Shown here one piece after another: positions 28,348 through 36,594 of a DNA stretch of 64,000 nt (within the stretch, counting starts at the first letter, position 1; every line of letters begins with the position of its first letter). The translations under genes were made by a program, and so were the position numbers. This DNA comes from Mycolicibacter heraklionensis. Its GTDB lineage: Bacteria; Actinomycetota; Actinomycetes; Mycobacteriales; Mycobacteriaceae. The DNA is taken from contig NZ_LDPO01000021.1 in NCBI RefSeq assembly GCF_001021505.1, positions 1 to 64,000 on the forward strand, in the 5' to 3' direction. The notes under the pieces were generated by a model, which did not search any database, had not been told where the DNA came from, and saw only the letters and a list, made by a program, of their open reading frames with translations.

Positions 28348-30471
28348 ATGCGCATATGTCGGCGCGTTGCCGGGGAGCGGCCGCCAACCGTGCCTACGCT
28401 GCCGGAGACGCGGCAGGAGACACAGACGAATTCATTCGGCTGGACGCCTTCCGAACAAGACGCGCGGGAGGATCTGTTGGGACGCGACATCTTTCAGCAA
28501 CGCGAACGCTGGCTCGAAGAGTTGCGTGAGTACGTGAATAGCAATGAGTCGATCATCTGCGGCGCTGGCTACATGTCGCTACCGGCGGTCACCGACGAGA
28601 TCACCGAGGCCGCTGCCGATCCGCCGCCACACACCCGCCAACAGAGGTACGACTGGAAGTCGCGGGCTCGCGATCTCGACGATACTCGCGCGTGGTTGGG
28701 GCCTCAGCTTCGTGCCCAGGTTGAACCTGCGGCCGGGGACTTGTCGAGGGCAATCACCACCGACCTCCTCAAACTGAAGCAGAACGGAACCTTCGACCTC
28801 GACGATTCGAAACGGCCCCTCGTGCTGGCGAAGGCGCAGGCGCTGGGAACGCTCCTGGAGAGCGATGACACGATCTCCGCGGCGTGGCGCGACCTCGTGG
28901 CCGCGTGCCAAGACTCGGACCATTCCCTCTATCCGACCGAGCGCGTGAAGTTTCTGCGCGACACCGTGGTGGCTCTCTGCGCGCACAGGGACCAGGATCT
29001 AGGACCGTTCGGCTCACTCCGAACGGCAGTACAGGTACTTCTCGGTTCCGACTTCCAGGTGCGCCGCGCACAGTTCATCCTGGGAGACGTCGAGGGTCCC
29101 GTTGAGTTAGAGGTCGGTCGGGACTCGGACCTCACCCCGAGCGAGCTTGAAGATCTCGCCGCTCGCAGTGTGGCGGCGCCGTCGCTCGACGGGGACTACG
29201 TGGTCTGGTTTCGGATAGCGCGTGCCTACGTGAAGGGTGGGGTGTCGGTCAGCCACGGTGATGTCACTTTCTATCGAGCCCACTCGCTCTCAACCGCGCT
29301 GACTGACCACGATGTCGTGCGTGAGATGTTCGATGTGGTTCCCGAGGAGCTGCTCATCGAGGAGATTCGGCAGTTCCAAGGAGCTACAGGTGATGACGGG
29401 CCTTCCGAGATCCGCGGATTCGAGTGGCAGGACCCGGCACTGGTGTACGCCCGCGTCGAAGTACACGGTGTGAAACGACATCTCGTAGCGGAGCGCGCCC
29501 GAACACTCCTCGACGCCATCCTCCAGGTGAACGGAACACCAGAGAATGCGTGGAAGGTTCTGCGGGGCAGCCTGCTCTTCGGGGAGCGGGAACCCTTCCA
29601 CTACACCTCCATTGAGTGGGGGCCGAAAGAAACTCGTGACTACGGCCAGCTCTACTACGAGAACGATGACTTCACGGAGACTCTGAAGGAGATGAGCGAC
29701 GGGGGCCACGTGATCTCCGCCGAGATCGCCGAGGCTCTTGCTCCTGTTCTTCGGCTGCAAACCGAGCTGGAGGACACCCCACTCTCGGATGCCCAGGCTG
29801 TCGTACGAGCAGCTGTCCGCGCTATCGAGCACTGCAATACCTGGGCTACCCACGGAACGCTGGATTGGGTCGCCTTCATAAAGGAGTATCTGCTGGATGT
29901 CTACACGGTCGACGCGTTTGCACATCGCGCGGTCACTGATGTGTTCGACGCTGCAGTGAGGTACCTCCCAGACCACACACCGGGCGCTCCGGCTCAGCCC
30001 GACCTCGACGCCATTCGAAGAGACATCACTACCGACGACTGGAGCAACCGGATCATCCGCAGCAGGACGGTCGCCCACACGGCCGCGCTCCGAAGGATCT
30101 ACACGGATCACTGGCTGGCGCGCCGGCTCGCCGAACTTGACGACACACTAGGCTCTGCGGGGGCGCTGGCCGCGGCGTTCCAGCAGGAACAGTCTCGTGT
30201 CGACGCGCGGGTGGATCGCTTGCGGAGGCAGCGCAACGCCGCCATTCACGGCGGTACCCTGTCAGCGGCAGCCTGCGAAACGATCGCATTATTCGCCCAG
30301 CGGATCGCGAGGATGGCGTTGAACAACGTGGTCCGAGCAATCGTGGATAACGACACAGTGAACGCCCACACTAAGGCTCGCCGAGACGAGTACCGTCAAC
30401 GATCCGACAACCTGAAGCAGAGCGGGGACCTGGAGTATCTGTTCGGAATCCCGACGCCTCCGTCGGTATGA
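28348..30471 (+). CDS. Large HEPN-motif protein, unknown N-terminus
   Basis: About 707 residues from ATG 28348 (727 from GTG 28288; neither start has a convincing ribosome binding site). I recognise no family for the first 600 residues, which are mixed helical and beta. The last 100 residues are helical with the motif RRQRNAAIHGG, an R-x4-H HEPN signature (R629/H634 in this numbering), of the same shape as HEPN domains of ApeA-type proteins. Predicted role: RNase effector whose N-terminal part senses a trigger. It is divergent from AlbA_2 protein 1. No transmembrane segment or signal peptide. Confidence 0.65.
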   Translation: MRICRRVAGERPPTVPTLPETRQETQTNSFGWTPSEQDAREDLLGRDIFQQRERWLEELREYVNSNESIICGAGYMSLPAVTDEITEAAADPPPHTRQQRYDWKSRARDLDDTRAWLGPQLRAQVEPAAGDLSRAITTDLLKLKQNGTFDLDDSKRPLVLAKAQALGTLLESDDTISAAWRDLVAACQDSDHSLYPTERVKFLRDTVVALCAHRDQDLGPFGSLRTAVQVLLGSDFQVRRAQFILGDVEGPVELEVGRDSDLTPSELEDLAARSVAAPSLDGDYVVWFRIARAYVKGGVSVSHGDVTFYRAHSLSTALTDHDVVREMFDVVPEELLIEEIRQFQGATGDDGPSEIRGFEWQDPALVYARVEVHGVKRHLVAERARTLLDAILQVNGTPENAWKVLRGSLLFGEREPFHYTSIEWGPKETRDYGQLYYENDDFTETLKEMSDGGHVISAEIAEALAPVLRLQTELEDTPLSDAQAVVRAAVRAIEHCNTWATHGTLDWVAFIKEYLLDVYTVDAFAHRAVTDVFDAAVRYLPDHTPGAPAQPDLDAIRRDITTDDWSNRIIRSRTVAHTAALRRIYTDHWLARRLAELDDTLGSAGALAAAFQQEQSRVDARVDRLRRQRNAAIHGGTLSAAACETIALFAQRIARMALNNVVRAIVDNDTVNAHTKARRDEYRQRSDNLKQSGDLEYLFGIPTPPSV

Positions 30472-30764
30472 GTTCAAGAGTGTGGTTGCGGCAGGTGGGT
30501 GGGTCAATCTGAATCGGGTCAGGTTGGCGGCCGGCATGCCAGGAGGTGCTTACGAACTCTTTCCGCGAACTGTGATGCGCCTGCATTCTTGAGCTACGTG
30601 CATAGATTGAACGATCTCCCTTTCAAAGCCCAGTTGGCGTCGCTGGGGCGCTGTCTGCTGAGCGAGCGGCGTTGGGGCGCTGGTTACGGAGCGAGTTGGG
30701 CCAGCAATGGCGGATACCGCGAGGCCGCGCGCCGGCCGAAGGGATGGTGAAAGGGGTGTCTAAG
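30472..30764 (+). other. Intergenic gap of about 290 nt, no clear gene
   Basis: Between the large HEPN gene and the small HEPN gene. Short open frames exist on both strands but none has a ribosome binding site, a known motif or consistent codon use. I see no tRNA, terminator hairpin or repeat of note. It probably holds the promoter of the small HEPN gene. Confidence 0.5.
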
Positions 30765-31238
30765 GTGTCCAATCCACAGTTTCAGGTGATCCGCGAGCTC
30801 ACCCGGGTGTCACTTCCCGTCGACGACGGGTACTTGTTTCGACTCGGTGTTGCGCTGTATGGATTTGCCTCGGTGAGCGGCTTCATGTTGGAGATCGTCT
30901 CTTACCTGGATCCGCCCGCAGACCGGCAGGCAATCTCAGAGAGGCCGGCCGGCGCCATCCTCGATCAATTCCGATCGGCGGCCAAGAAGTGGAAGGGAGC
31001 GCCCATCCAGCAGGCAGCGAGTACAGCCGCGACAGAGTTCGAGCGTCTCAACAGCGAACGGAGTGACTTCGTGCACGCCTACCCAATAACCGGGGTGGCC
31101 GGTGCACAGATCTTGCTCCGCCGGTTTGAGGAAAAGGGCAAGTACTTCGAGGTCACCGATGCATTCCTCGATGACTTCGTCAGTCGCTTGACGCGGGTGT
31201 CGGACGCTCTGTACGTGATCCGCGACGTGGTGACCTAG
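30765..31238 (+). CDS. Small HEPN-like protein
   Basis: 157 residues from GTG 30765, chosen because GAAAGGGG ends 8 nt upstream; ATG 30744 and GTG 30756 are in-frame alternatives. The protein is almost all helix, with the motif ERSDFVHAYP: R-x4-H at R99/H104, preceded by a helix FERLNSE, the layout of a HEPN domain. Stand-alone HEPN proteins of this size are often toxins or the RNase part of a larger system. It converges on AlbA_2 protein 2 with a 43-nt gap. Confidence 0.62.
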   Translation: MSNPQFQVIRELTRVSLPVDDGYLFRLGVALYGFASVSGFMLEIVSYLDPPADRQAISERPAGAILDQFRSAAKKWKGAPIQQAASTAATEFERLNSERSDFVHAYPITGVAGAQILLRRFEEKGKYFEVTDAFLDDFVSRLTRVSDALYVIRDVVT

Positions 31239-31281
31239 GACCGTGCGCCATGCGCTCAACCTGACGGGCCTACCCCCGGCC

Positions 31282-32487
31282 TCAAGGCGTGTACAGCCAA
31301 GGGAATTGGTTCGCACTCGTACTCGACAGGCTGCGGAGCAGCTGACCGACGAGGTCGCGCACAATGGCGTGCGGCGACTGTTGAATCTCTGCCAGCGACG
31401 CTGTCTTCGCTCGCGAGTAGTCGCGGTCCGTGTAGATCGGCAACTGGTCGTCGTAGCTAGACGTTGCGCTCAGCGCGAAGGAGTTGGCGCCCTCGATGCC
31501 CACGACGGCAACACCGAATCGCCATGAGCCGCTGAACCCATACAGCGCAACCTGGGCGGCCAGGCGTACGACGAGATCGGTGTGGCCGAGGATGACCGAT
31601 TCCATGACACGCGGCCGGGGTTCTTCACTCCATACGCCGCCGTACATCCTCACAACCCCGCCGGACAGGAGCGTAATCGCACCGGACTCATGGAATTTGA
31701 CCTCGGCTTGCCGCTCAGCACCTTCGAAGCGGCTGTTGTCCGACCAGCTCGTGGCCGCGATGCCACCTGGTCGTTGCCACACTCCAAACGGCTGACGGAG
31801 GCTCGGTTCGGCCGACTGATGCACCGCCGACGCCTGACACAAACTGACGACGTCTGCGCGTGCCGAATCCGATACCGCCAATTCGATCAGCAGATCGTCC
31901 CTAGCGCCTAGCGGCCTCGCGAGTACAGCCATTACGGGGGCGAAGCCGCGGCGCTGGTGGACCTCGTCGATCAGACCAAGCGCTTCAGCCGCAAGATCTA
32001 CGTTCTGCGCGATCAGACTCTCATGCTTCCGAAGCACTTCCGCATTCGATAGCGGAATGTTGATCTTGTCGCCGCGAGCGTAGTACTTGTTGTCCGCCAT
32101 GTGGGGCGGACGCGGCGACACCGGAACGTGGACCAGCAGGTAGCCCTCGTCCGGGTTCGCGTCGGATGGGATCTGCGTCGTCGTTACTGTGACCGCTTCG
32201 TCTACTCGCGTGCGACCGACTTGCTCGATGCGCTCCGCGAGGTTGGCGAGTGGTACCGGCGTTAGGCTCGGCGGTTTCGTTGCCTCGTCTACGCCAATGA
32301 CGATGGTTCCGCCGTCCTCGGAGAACGCTGCGATGTCCTTTGCGATCTCGCGGTTTCCTGGATTGCCTCCTTGGAGCTCACGTTTTATGTCGAGATAGTG
32401 ATTCTCTTCCAGCGTGCCGTTGGCTGCGGCTTGGGCTAGTGCCTCCTCGGTGAGGGGAGGCCAGCTCGGTTGGGTGGGGACGCTCAT
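31282..32487 (-). CDS. Schlafen-type AlbA_2 domain protein 2
   Basis: The N-terminal 150 residues are an AlbA_2 domain: HYLDIKREL (Asp/Lys/Glu motif), NREIAKDIAAFSEDGGTIVIGVDE and later YLLVHVPVSPRPPH with NKYYARGDK. This is the classic form of the family, clearer than in protein 1. The rest (about 250 residues) is of unknown fold with a Trp-rich middle. ATG 32487 (MSVPTQP) is preferred over an in-frame codon at 32505. It is the partner or alternative of protein 1; the two are not copies of each other beyond the N-terminal domain. Confidence 0.75.
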   Translation of the reverse strand: MSVPTQPSWPPLTEEALAQAAANGTLEENHYLDIKRELQGGNPGNREIAKDIAAFSEDGGTIVIGVDEATKPPSLTPVPLANLAERIEQVGRTRVDEAVTVTTTQIPSDANPDEGYLLVHVPVSPRPPHMADNKYYARGDKINIPLSNAEVLRKHESLIAQNVDLAAEALGLIDEVHQRRGFAPVMAVLARPLGARDDLLIELAVSDSARADVVSLCQASAVHQSAEPSLRQPFGVWQRPGGIAATSWSDNSRFEGAERQAEVKFHESGAITLLSGGVVRMYGGVWSEEPRPRVMESVILGHTDLVVRLAAQVALYGFSGSWRFGVAVVGIEGANSFALSATSSYDDQLPIYTDRDYSRAKTASLAEIQQSPHAIVRDLVGQLLRSLSSTSANQFPWLYTP

Positions 32488-32569
32488 CGAGCGCCATGAT
32501 TGCACCTACTCGCGGCATCGCGCATAGGAATGAGGGTGTCGCCGCCGCCCGCCCACAATCGACGATGAA

Positions 32570-32795
32570 GGTTGCCATCCACACTTCGGCGCGAGTCTCG
32601 TCGTCGTCGACCGCGGTGTACCGCTCCGTGCTCGTAACACTGGGATGTCCGAGCAGCGTTTGCATCGCGCGCAGATTGCGGGATCCGTGGTACGCCTTGG
32701 TTGCAAATCGGTGGCGGCAAGGTGTGGGCGGTCCCTTGGTCGGGCAGTGCACCGGCTATCAGATTGCAGGATTATCGCGGCGACAGGTGACCGTC
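32570..32795 (-). pseudogene. Relic of a second tyrosine integrase (C-terminus)
   Basis: In three broken pieces the minus strand encodes an integrase end: GHLSPR, a stop, IAGALPDQGTAHTL, a one-base insertion, then RHRFATKAYHGSRNLRAMQ, LLGHPSV and the Tyr motif STERYTAVDDDETRA. The H-x-x-R, GH and Tyr elements are all recognisable. It belongs to a different integrase family from the gene at 23049. No start or N-terminal half is visible. It lies between AlbA_2 protein 2 and the 410-residue protein. Confidence 0.75.
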
Positions 32796-32891
32796 ATCGT
32801 CACCGGAAAACAGGTGGCCGTCGGCATCGGCGCCCACGATTACCGCGGCTAGGGCGAGTCTCGGGGTTGCGTGTATCAACTGGGGTGATGG

Positions 32892-34124
32892 TTACGCCGA
32901 GAAATTTGGTACATCAGCCATATTCAAATTGCGGACCCCCACCACCATCTCAAAACGGGCTAGTGAGGTCCCGAGTAGAAGGGGGCCTGGCAACTCGGAA
33001 GCGATCGATAGTGCATCACCCGGAGCTGGCGCAACCGCTCCCGCAATCCAGATCCCATCCGAGGTGCGCAGATTGGCGACATCCAAAGTGCCGGAACGTG
33101 TTATTAACATCGGCCCTTCTTTGCATGGAGGATCGGACGGAACCTCGATGAGGTCTGTGGCATCGTCGTCCGGCCGAATCGATGACGGGTTTTTGCTGGT
33201 TACGAAGAGTGCCATGTTGTCAAATGTGGGCTTGGTCAGAAGCTCCCAGCCAGAGTGATAGAAGCCGCTCATGTTGTAGTTGACGCCGAGGACCGCGCCA
33301 ACCAATTCGCGAACGTAAGCCCAAAGACGTTGTAGTGAAGTGCGCAGTTCTGCGCGACCGGCGTCGTCCTGCGGGAGCAGATATCGGCCCGGCTTCGCGT
33401 GACTCAACGCAGAGCGCTCATCGGCATACATGTTGGCGTAAACCCAATCGATGGGCGCTGATTCGCCAGGGGGAGCCAATTTCGTTACCGGAACCAGTGC
33501 ATCGGCTTGTTGTAGTGCTGCTGTGAACCATGCCTTCTCGCTCTCGACTGGACGGCCGTTTGGACCCACATTCAGTGGCCGAATGTCGCTAAGCAGGCGC
33601 TCCAAAGCCAGAAACATGTTGCGGTAAGAGTCAAACAGATACTCGGAGGTGCGCGACATCCGGATGAACCGGAAGGCGTCATGTTGCGCCGGCGTAGGAG
33701 GGGGCGGTTCAAGGACAGCTTTTCCCGATGCGTCAGTCACACTTACAGATGCGTTGATCTGGGTTCTCGTCGTGAGGATGACTCTGGCACGAAGGACGGC
33801 GCCGACGGCCGGTTCCGGCCACCACACTAGGCAGTCGTCAGAGTCAAGGCGGACCGCCGCATCGCACCAACCACGGATGCACATATAGTCCAAGGCGTTG
33901 TTGGCGGCGCGAAGTGCATCCGGGTGCGTGTCGTTGAAGTTTGCTGCTGACGATCTGCCATACGTGACAACGGCCCTCGTTGACGCTGCGACCGTCGTCG
34001 TCCAACCCCCGAGCGTGACCGTAGCGTCGGCGTTCGGCTTGTCTCGGAGCAGGAACACGGCGCCATGACGGCAAGTATCAGCGGGGTCTTGAAGCGGGAT
34101 ACCGGCGCAAAGCCCAATAGTCAT
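32892..34124 (-). CDS. Hypothetical protein with an internal HEPN-like region
   Basis: 410 residues. The first 150 residues are beta-rich and unknown. Residues about 165-290 are helical: SEYLFDSYRNMFLALERLLS, ESEKAWFTAAL, then DERSALSHAKPGR, an R-x4-H motif (R237, H242), and RLWAYVREL. This order resembles a HEPN domain placed in the middle of the chain. A beta-rich C-terminal domain follows. ATG 34124 is assumed; the ribosome binding site is weak. It is the last gene of element 1 before its right end. Confidence 0.55.
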   Translation of the reverse strand: MTIGLCAGIPLQDPADTCRHGAVFLLRDKPNADATVTLGGWTTTVAASTRAVVTYGRSSAANFNDTHPDALRAANNALDYMCIRGWCDAAVRLDSDDCLVWWPEPAVGAVLRARVILTTRTQINASVSVTDASGKAVLEPPPPTPAQHDAFRFIRMSRTSEYLFDSYRNMFLALERLLSDIRPLNVGPNGRPVESEKAWFTAALQQADALVPVTKLAPPGESAPIDWVYANMYADERSALSHAKPGRYLLPQDDAGRAELRTSLQRLWAYVRELVGAVLGVNYNMSGFYHSGWELLTKPTFDNMALFVTSKNPSSIRPDDDATDLIEVPSDPPCKEGPMLITRSGTLDVANLRTSDGIWIAGAVAPAPGDALSIASELPGPLLLGTSLARFEMVVGVRNLNMADVPNFSA

Positions 34125-34292
34125 ACACCGAATTATTGCGGCCGTCCTGGCCTGGATTGTTCCAGTCTGACACCGGTGTCTCTACAGGCGCGGTTAACAC
34201 CGCGTCCAACGGGCCGGTACTTTCTCTCGCCACGCTGTTCGTCGGCCCCCAAGCCGCTCCTGTTGCGATGCGCATCACCTGCTCGTTTCCCA

Positions 34293-34360
34293 GGGACCAC
34301 GTTGGGACCACACGTCATGCGCGATGCTGAACGACCTGCACGTCCGTGAACGTCACGCAC
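34293..34360 (+). repeat. Right-end conserved region of element 1 with arm-site pair
   Basis: GGGACCA (34293) and GGGACCAC (34304) are 11 bp apart, as at the left end. From 34304 to 34360, 57 nt match the region 39097-39153 with about three differences. Both lie 124 bp before their att core, counted from motif start to core start. The sequence between here and the core is less conserved, except for CTACCGCTAC just before it. Confidence 0.75.
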
Positions 34361-34416
34361 AGGGCCGAAGCCGTCGGAACGCTTCGTGACTTGCGGAAAC
34401 GCTCTACCGCTACTTC

Positions 34417-34460
34417 CTGGGGGTCAAGTGGTCGCAGGTTCAAATCCTGTCAGCCCGACA
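34417..34460 (+). repeat. att core, junction of elements 1 and 2
   Basis: Exact copy of the 44-nt tRNA-Pro 3' segment (21331-21374). The 5' half of the tRNA is absent (the sequence before it does not form a D-arm or acceptor strand), so this is an attachment site, not a tRNA gene. It is the right end of element 1 and the left end of element 2. About 50 nt beyond it, two TGACCACC copies (34509, 34522) resemble the arm motif. Confidence 0.93.
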
Positions 34461-34596
34461 CAGGTCAGAGGGTGTTTCGGAGCCGTCCGGGGCGCCCTTT
34501 CGGCGTTTTGACCACCACTGGTGACCACCACGGATCAAACAGAGGACACCGCAAGGAGCCTTGACGGGGCGGCGGAACGCAAGGACACTTGACAGT

Positions 34597-34833
34597 GTGG
34601 AAGTGCGGCGCAGCGCTTACAAACACGGGAAGTCCAAGGAGGACATCGAGCACGCCTTCCGCAACGCACTCCGACTGGTGGAATATGAGTACGACGGTGA
34701 GGAACGTCTGCTAGTCATCGGTCCTGCGCGAGACGGGTCGATGCTAGGGCTGGTAGCAGTCCCCGCCGAAGACCCTGACCGAATCATTCACGCCGACGAC
34801 TTGTACCCGGAACACTACGTCTATCTGAATTGA
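34597..34833 (+). CDS. Putative toxin of a two-gene module (BrnT-like)
   Basis: 78 residues from GTG 34597, with AAGGA 11 nt upstream; TTG 34561 is a longer alternative. The protein has the pattern SAYKHGKSKEDIEHAFRNAL, then ERLLVIGPARDGSMLGLVAV and IIHADDLY, which resembles small BrnT/DUF4258-like RNase toxins with a short helix-strand-strand fold. The next gene starts 10 nt later and looks like a DNA-binding antitoxin. Toxin activity is inference from fold impression and gene pairing. Confidence 0.55.
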   Translation: MEVRRSAYKHGKSKEDIEHAFRNALRLVEYEYDGEERLLVIGPARDGSMLGLVAVPAEDPDRIIHADDLYPEHYVYLN

Positions 34834-34843
34834 GGTGAACACC

Positions 34844-35089
34844 ATGACCGTTATCCATGACAAAGACACCGGGCTTCACACTCTGAACCCGAAAACTAAC
34901 CCGGCACGCGATGCGACCGCGTTCCGTCGCATCGTCGCAGCGGTAGAAGCCGTACACCAAGCTGACGCTGAACTGGTGGAAGCCGTTCGCGCATCCCGTG
35001 TGGCGGGGGATTCGTGGACTGTCATCGCGGTTGCGTTGGGCACCACCCGGCAGGCAGCCCAGCAGCGTTTCGCCAAGGTAGTTGATTAG
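34844..35089 (+). CDS. Putative antitoxin with helix-turn-helix
   Basis: 81 residues from ATG 34844, with GAGGTG 6 nt upstream. The N-terminal half (ETL-type leader, NPARDATAFRRIVAAVEAV) is helical; the C-terminal end SWTVIAVALGTTRQAAQQRF is a helix-turn-helix like those of sigma-like or XRE regulators. It follows the small toxin-like gene in the same operon, an order (toxin first) seen in several type II modules. I recall such pairs in other actinobacteria but cannot name the family. Confidence 0.55.
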   Translation: MTVIHDKDTGLHTLNPKTNPARDATAFRRIVAAVEAVHQADAELVEAVRASRVAGDSWTVIAVALGTTRQAAQQRFAKVVD

Positions 35090-35248
35090 CTGGATGCCGC
35101 CGCGGTGTCCCCATTGTCAGTGACCACCGACAGCTGTGCCTTGAGCACCGCCGCGGGTGATTGTCAGCACGCGGCGACCTAGGTCTGGGGACCGCTTGCC
35201 GCGCTTTACGAAGCAATATTCGGCTGTCCGCGGTGTGGCCTGAAGCTG

Positions 35249-36555
35249 TCAGTTCCCACCGAGCGCCTTGGCTGCCAATGCTGCTGCGGCAGGACTCACG
35301 ATATTCCGTCGCGCCCGGGTGACGGGCTGGTCGGTCACGTTGATCAGGACGTCGTAGACGAGTAGGTGTTGCAGAGACGATTCTGTGATGGATCGACCGT
35401 CGGAGTAGCGCCAACCGAGTTCCGCCAGCAACGCCGCGATTTCGTCGAACGGCAGTATGGAGTCCGCTGAGACCGCCGCATAGGCCAGCAGAAGTACGGT
35501 GGCCTGTGTCTCGAATTTCTCGGCGGACTTGGGAATCAACCGGCCGGCCAGATGATTCCACAATCTGTCGGTGTCACGCTGGGCTGCTATGCCGGCCTTG
35601 GTCAGCAACAACGTGCCCTTGTGCTTACGCAGCAATCCCAACGACTGCATGCCCTCGCGGTACCGCAGCAGTGGATAGCATTGGACCTCGCGGTTGTGCT
35701 TGCCGATCCAATCACTCATTACCGGAACGACTTTGGAGGCCTCCTCTACGTCGGCCGGCTTGAGATACCCGGCGGTCGGCAACGGAATACCGCCGTCTTT
35801 GGCGCGATCCAGAAACCACTGATACCCCGCAGATTGTCGGCGACTGCGACCTGGTGCAGCGATCGCGCACCGGCCGCCGAGAGCGCCGCCCTCGTCAGGT
35901 CATCGCCATACCGCGTGTATGTCAGCCGATGAACGAGATCGACCAGGCGCATGTCGATGCTTGCCTCGTACAGCACGAAGTACGCGTCACCAAATCCTTT
36001 GTTGAGCCGTTCCGGCTCGAACAGCGCCGGGTCGGTGAGCACCTCGGCGAGGCTGTCGGCATCGACCAGATGCCCGCAGTCTTCTGGCGGCGCGGCGCGC
36101 TCACCGTCGACGACAACTGCTGCGGGGCAGTCTGTCCGGGCGGTAATGACTTCTTCAAGACACAGCGTCAGCTCCCAGTTGTCGCCGTAGTCGTAGAGAT
36201 AGTGCAGGACATCGCCGGGCGCAGCGAGAGCTTCGTCGAGTCGAGTCTCCGCACAGGGAAGGCCGTCGTCGTCTTCGGGCCACTCCTTGTTGTCCATGTC
36301 GTACGGACACAGGAACAGCTGGCTGTGACGTTCGAACGCACCGCCGCCGAGGGAGAAGCGATACAGGTGCGAGTCCGTCCAATCGAACGCCACCTGCAGA
36401 ACCTGGTGCAGTAGGTCCAGCGTCAAGTTCGAGCGCAGCTCCACCCGTCGCCAGATCGTTGGATCGCTCCCATCGAGGTGCACCCGGACCCGGTAGACGG
36501 CGACATCCCTGCGTCGCGGGTGACGAAGATCGGGCCGCTGGGCCGGTTCCGGCAC
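35249..36555 (-). pseudogene. pRiA4b ORF-3 family protein, frameshifted
   Basis: The first frame (36555 down to about 35825) encodes the pRiA4b ORF-3 domain: VYRVRVHLDGSDPTIWRR, LLHQVLQVAFDWTDSHLYRF, YLYDYGDNWELTLCLEE. At the CCCC run 35825-35828 (GGGG on the coding strand) the frame breaks; one added base gives a continuous YQWFLDRAKDGGIPLP then TAGYLKPADVEEASK, and the second frame runs to 35249 with the normal C-terminal part. Total about 435 residues if repaired. The start is probably GTG 36555, since the divergent SWIM gene begins at 36595. Function unknown; the family is common on plasmids and islands. Confidence 0.8.
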
Positions 36556-36594
36556 CAGTCGCAGATGCGGGCGCGGCCACCTTAGGGTGTTGGT

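Noticed and set aside
30499..30750. Small open frame between the two HEPN genes
   Set aside because: No ribosome binding site and no motif; frames of this size are expected by chance here.
34417..34460. Second and third tRNA-Pro genes (also 39210-39253)
   Set aside because: Only the 3' half is present; the acceptor 5' strand and D-arm are missing. They are att cores.
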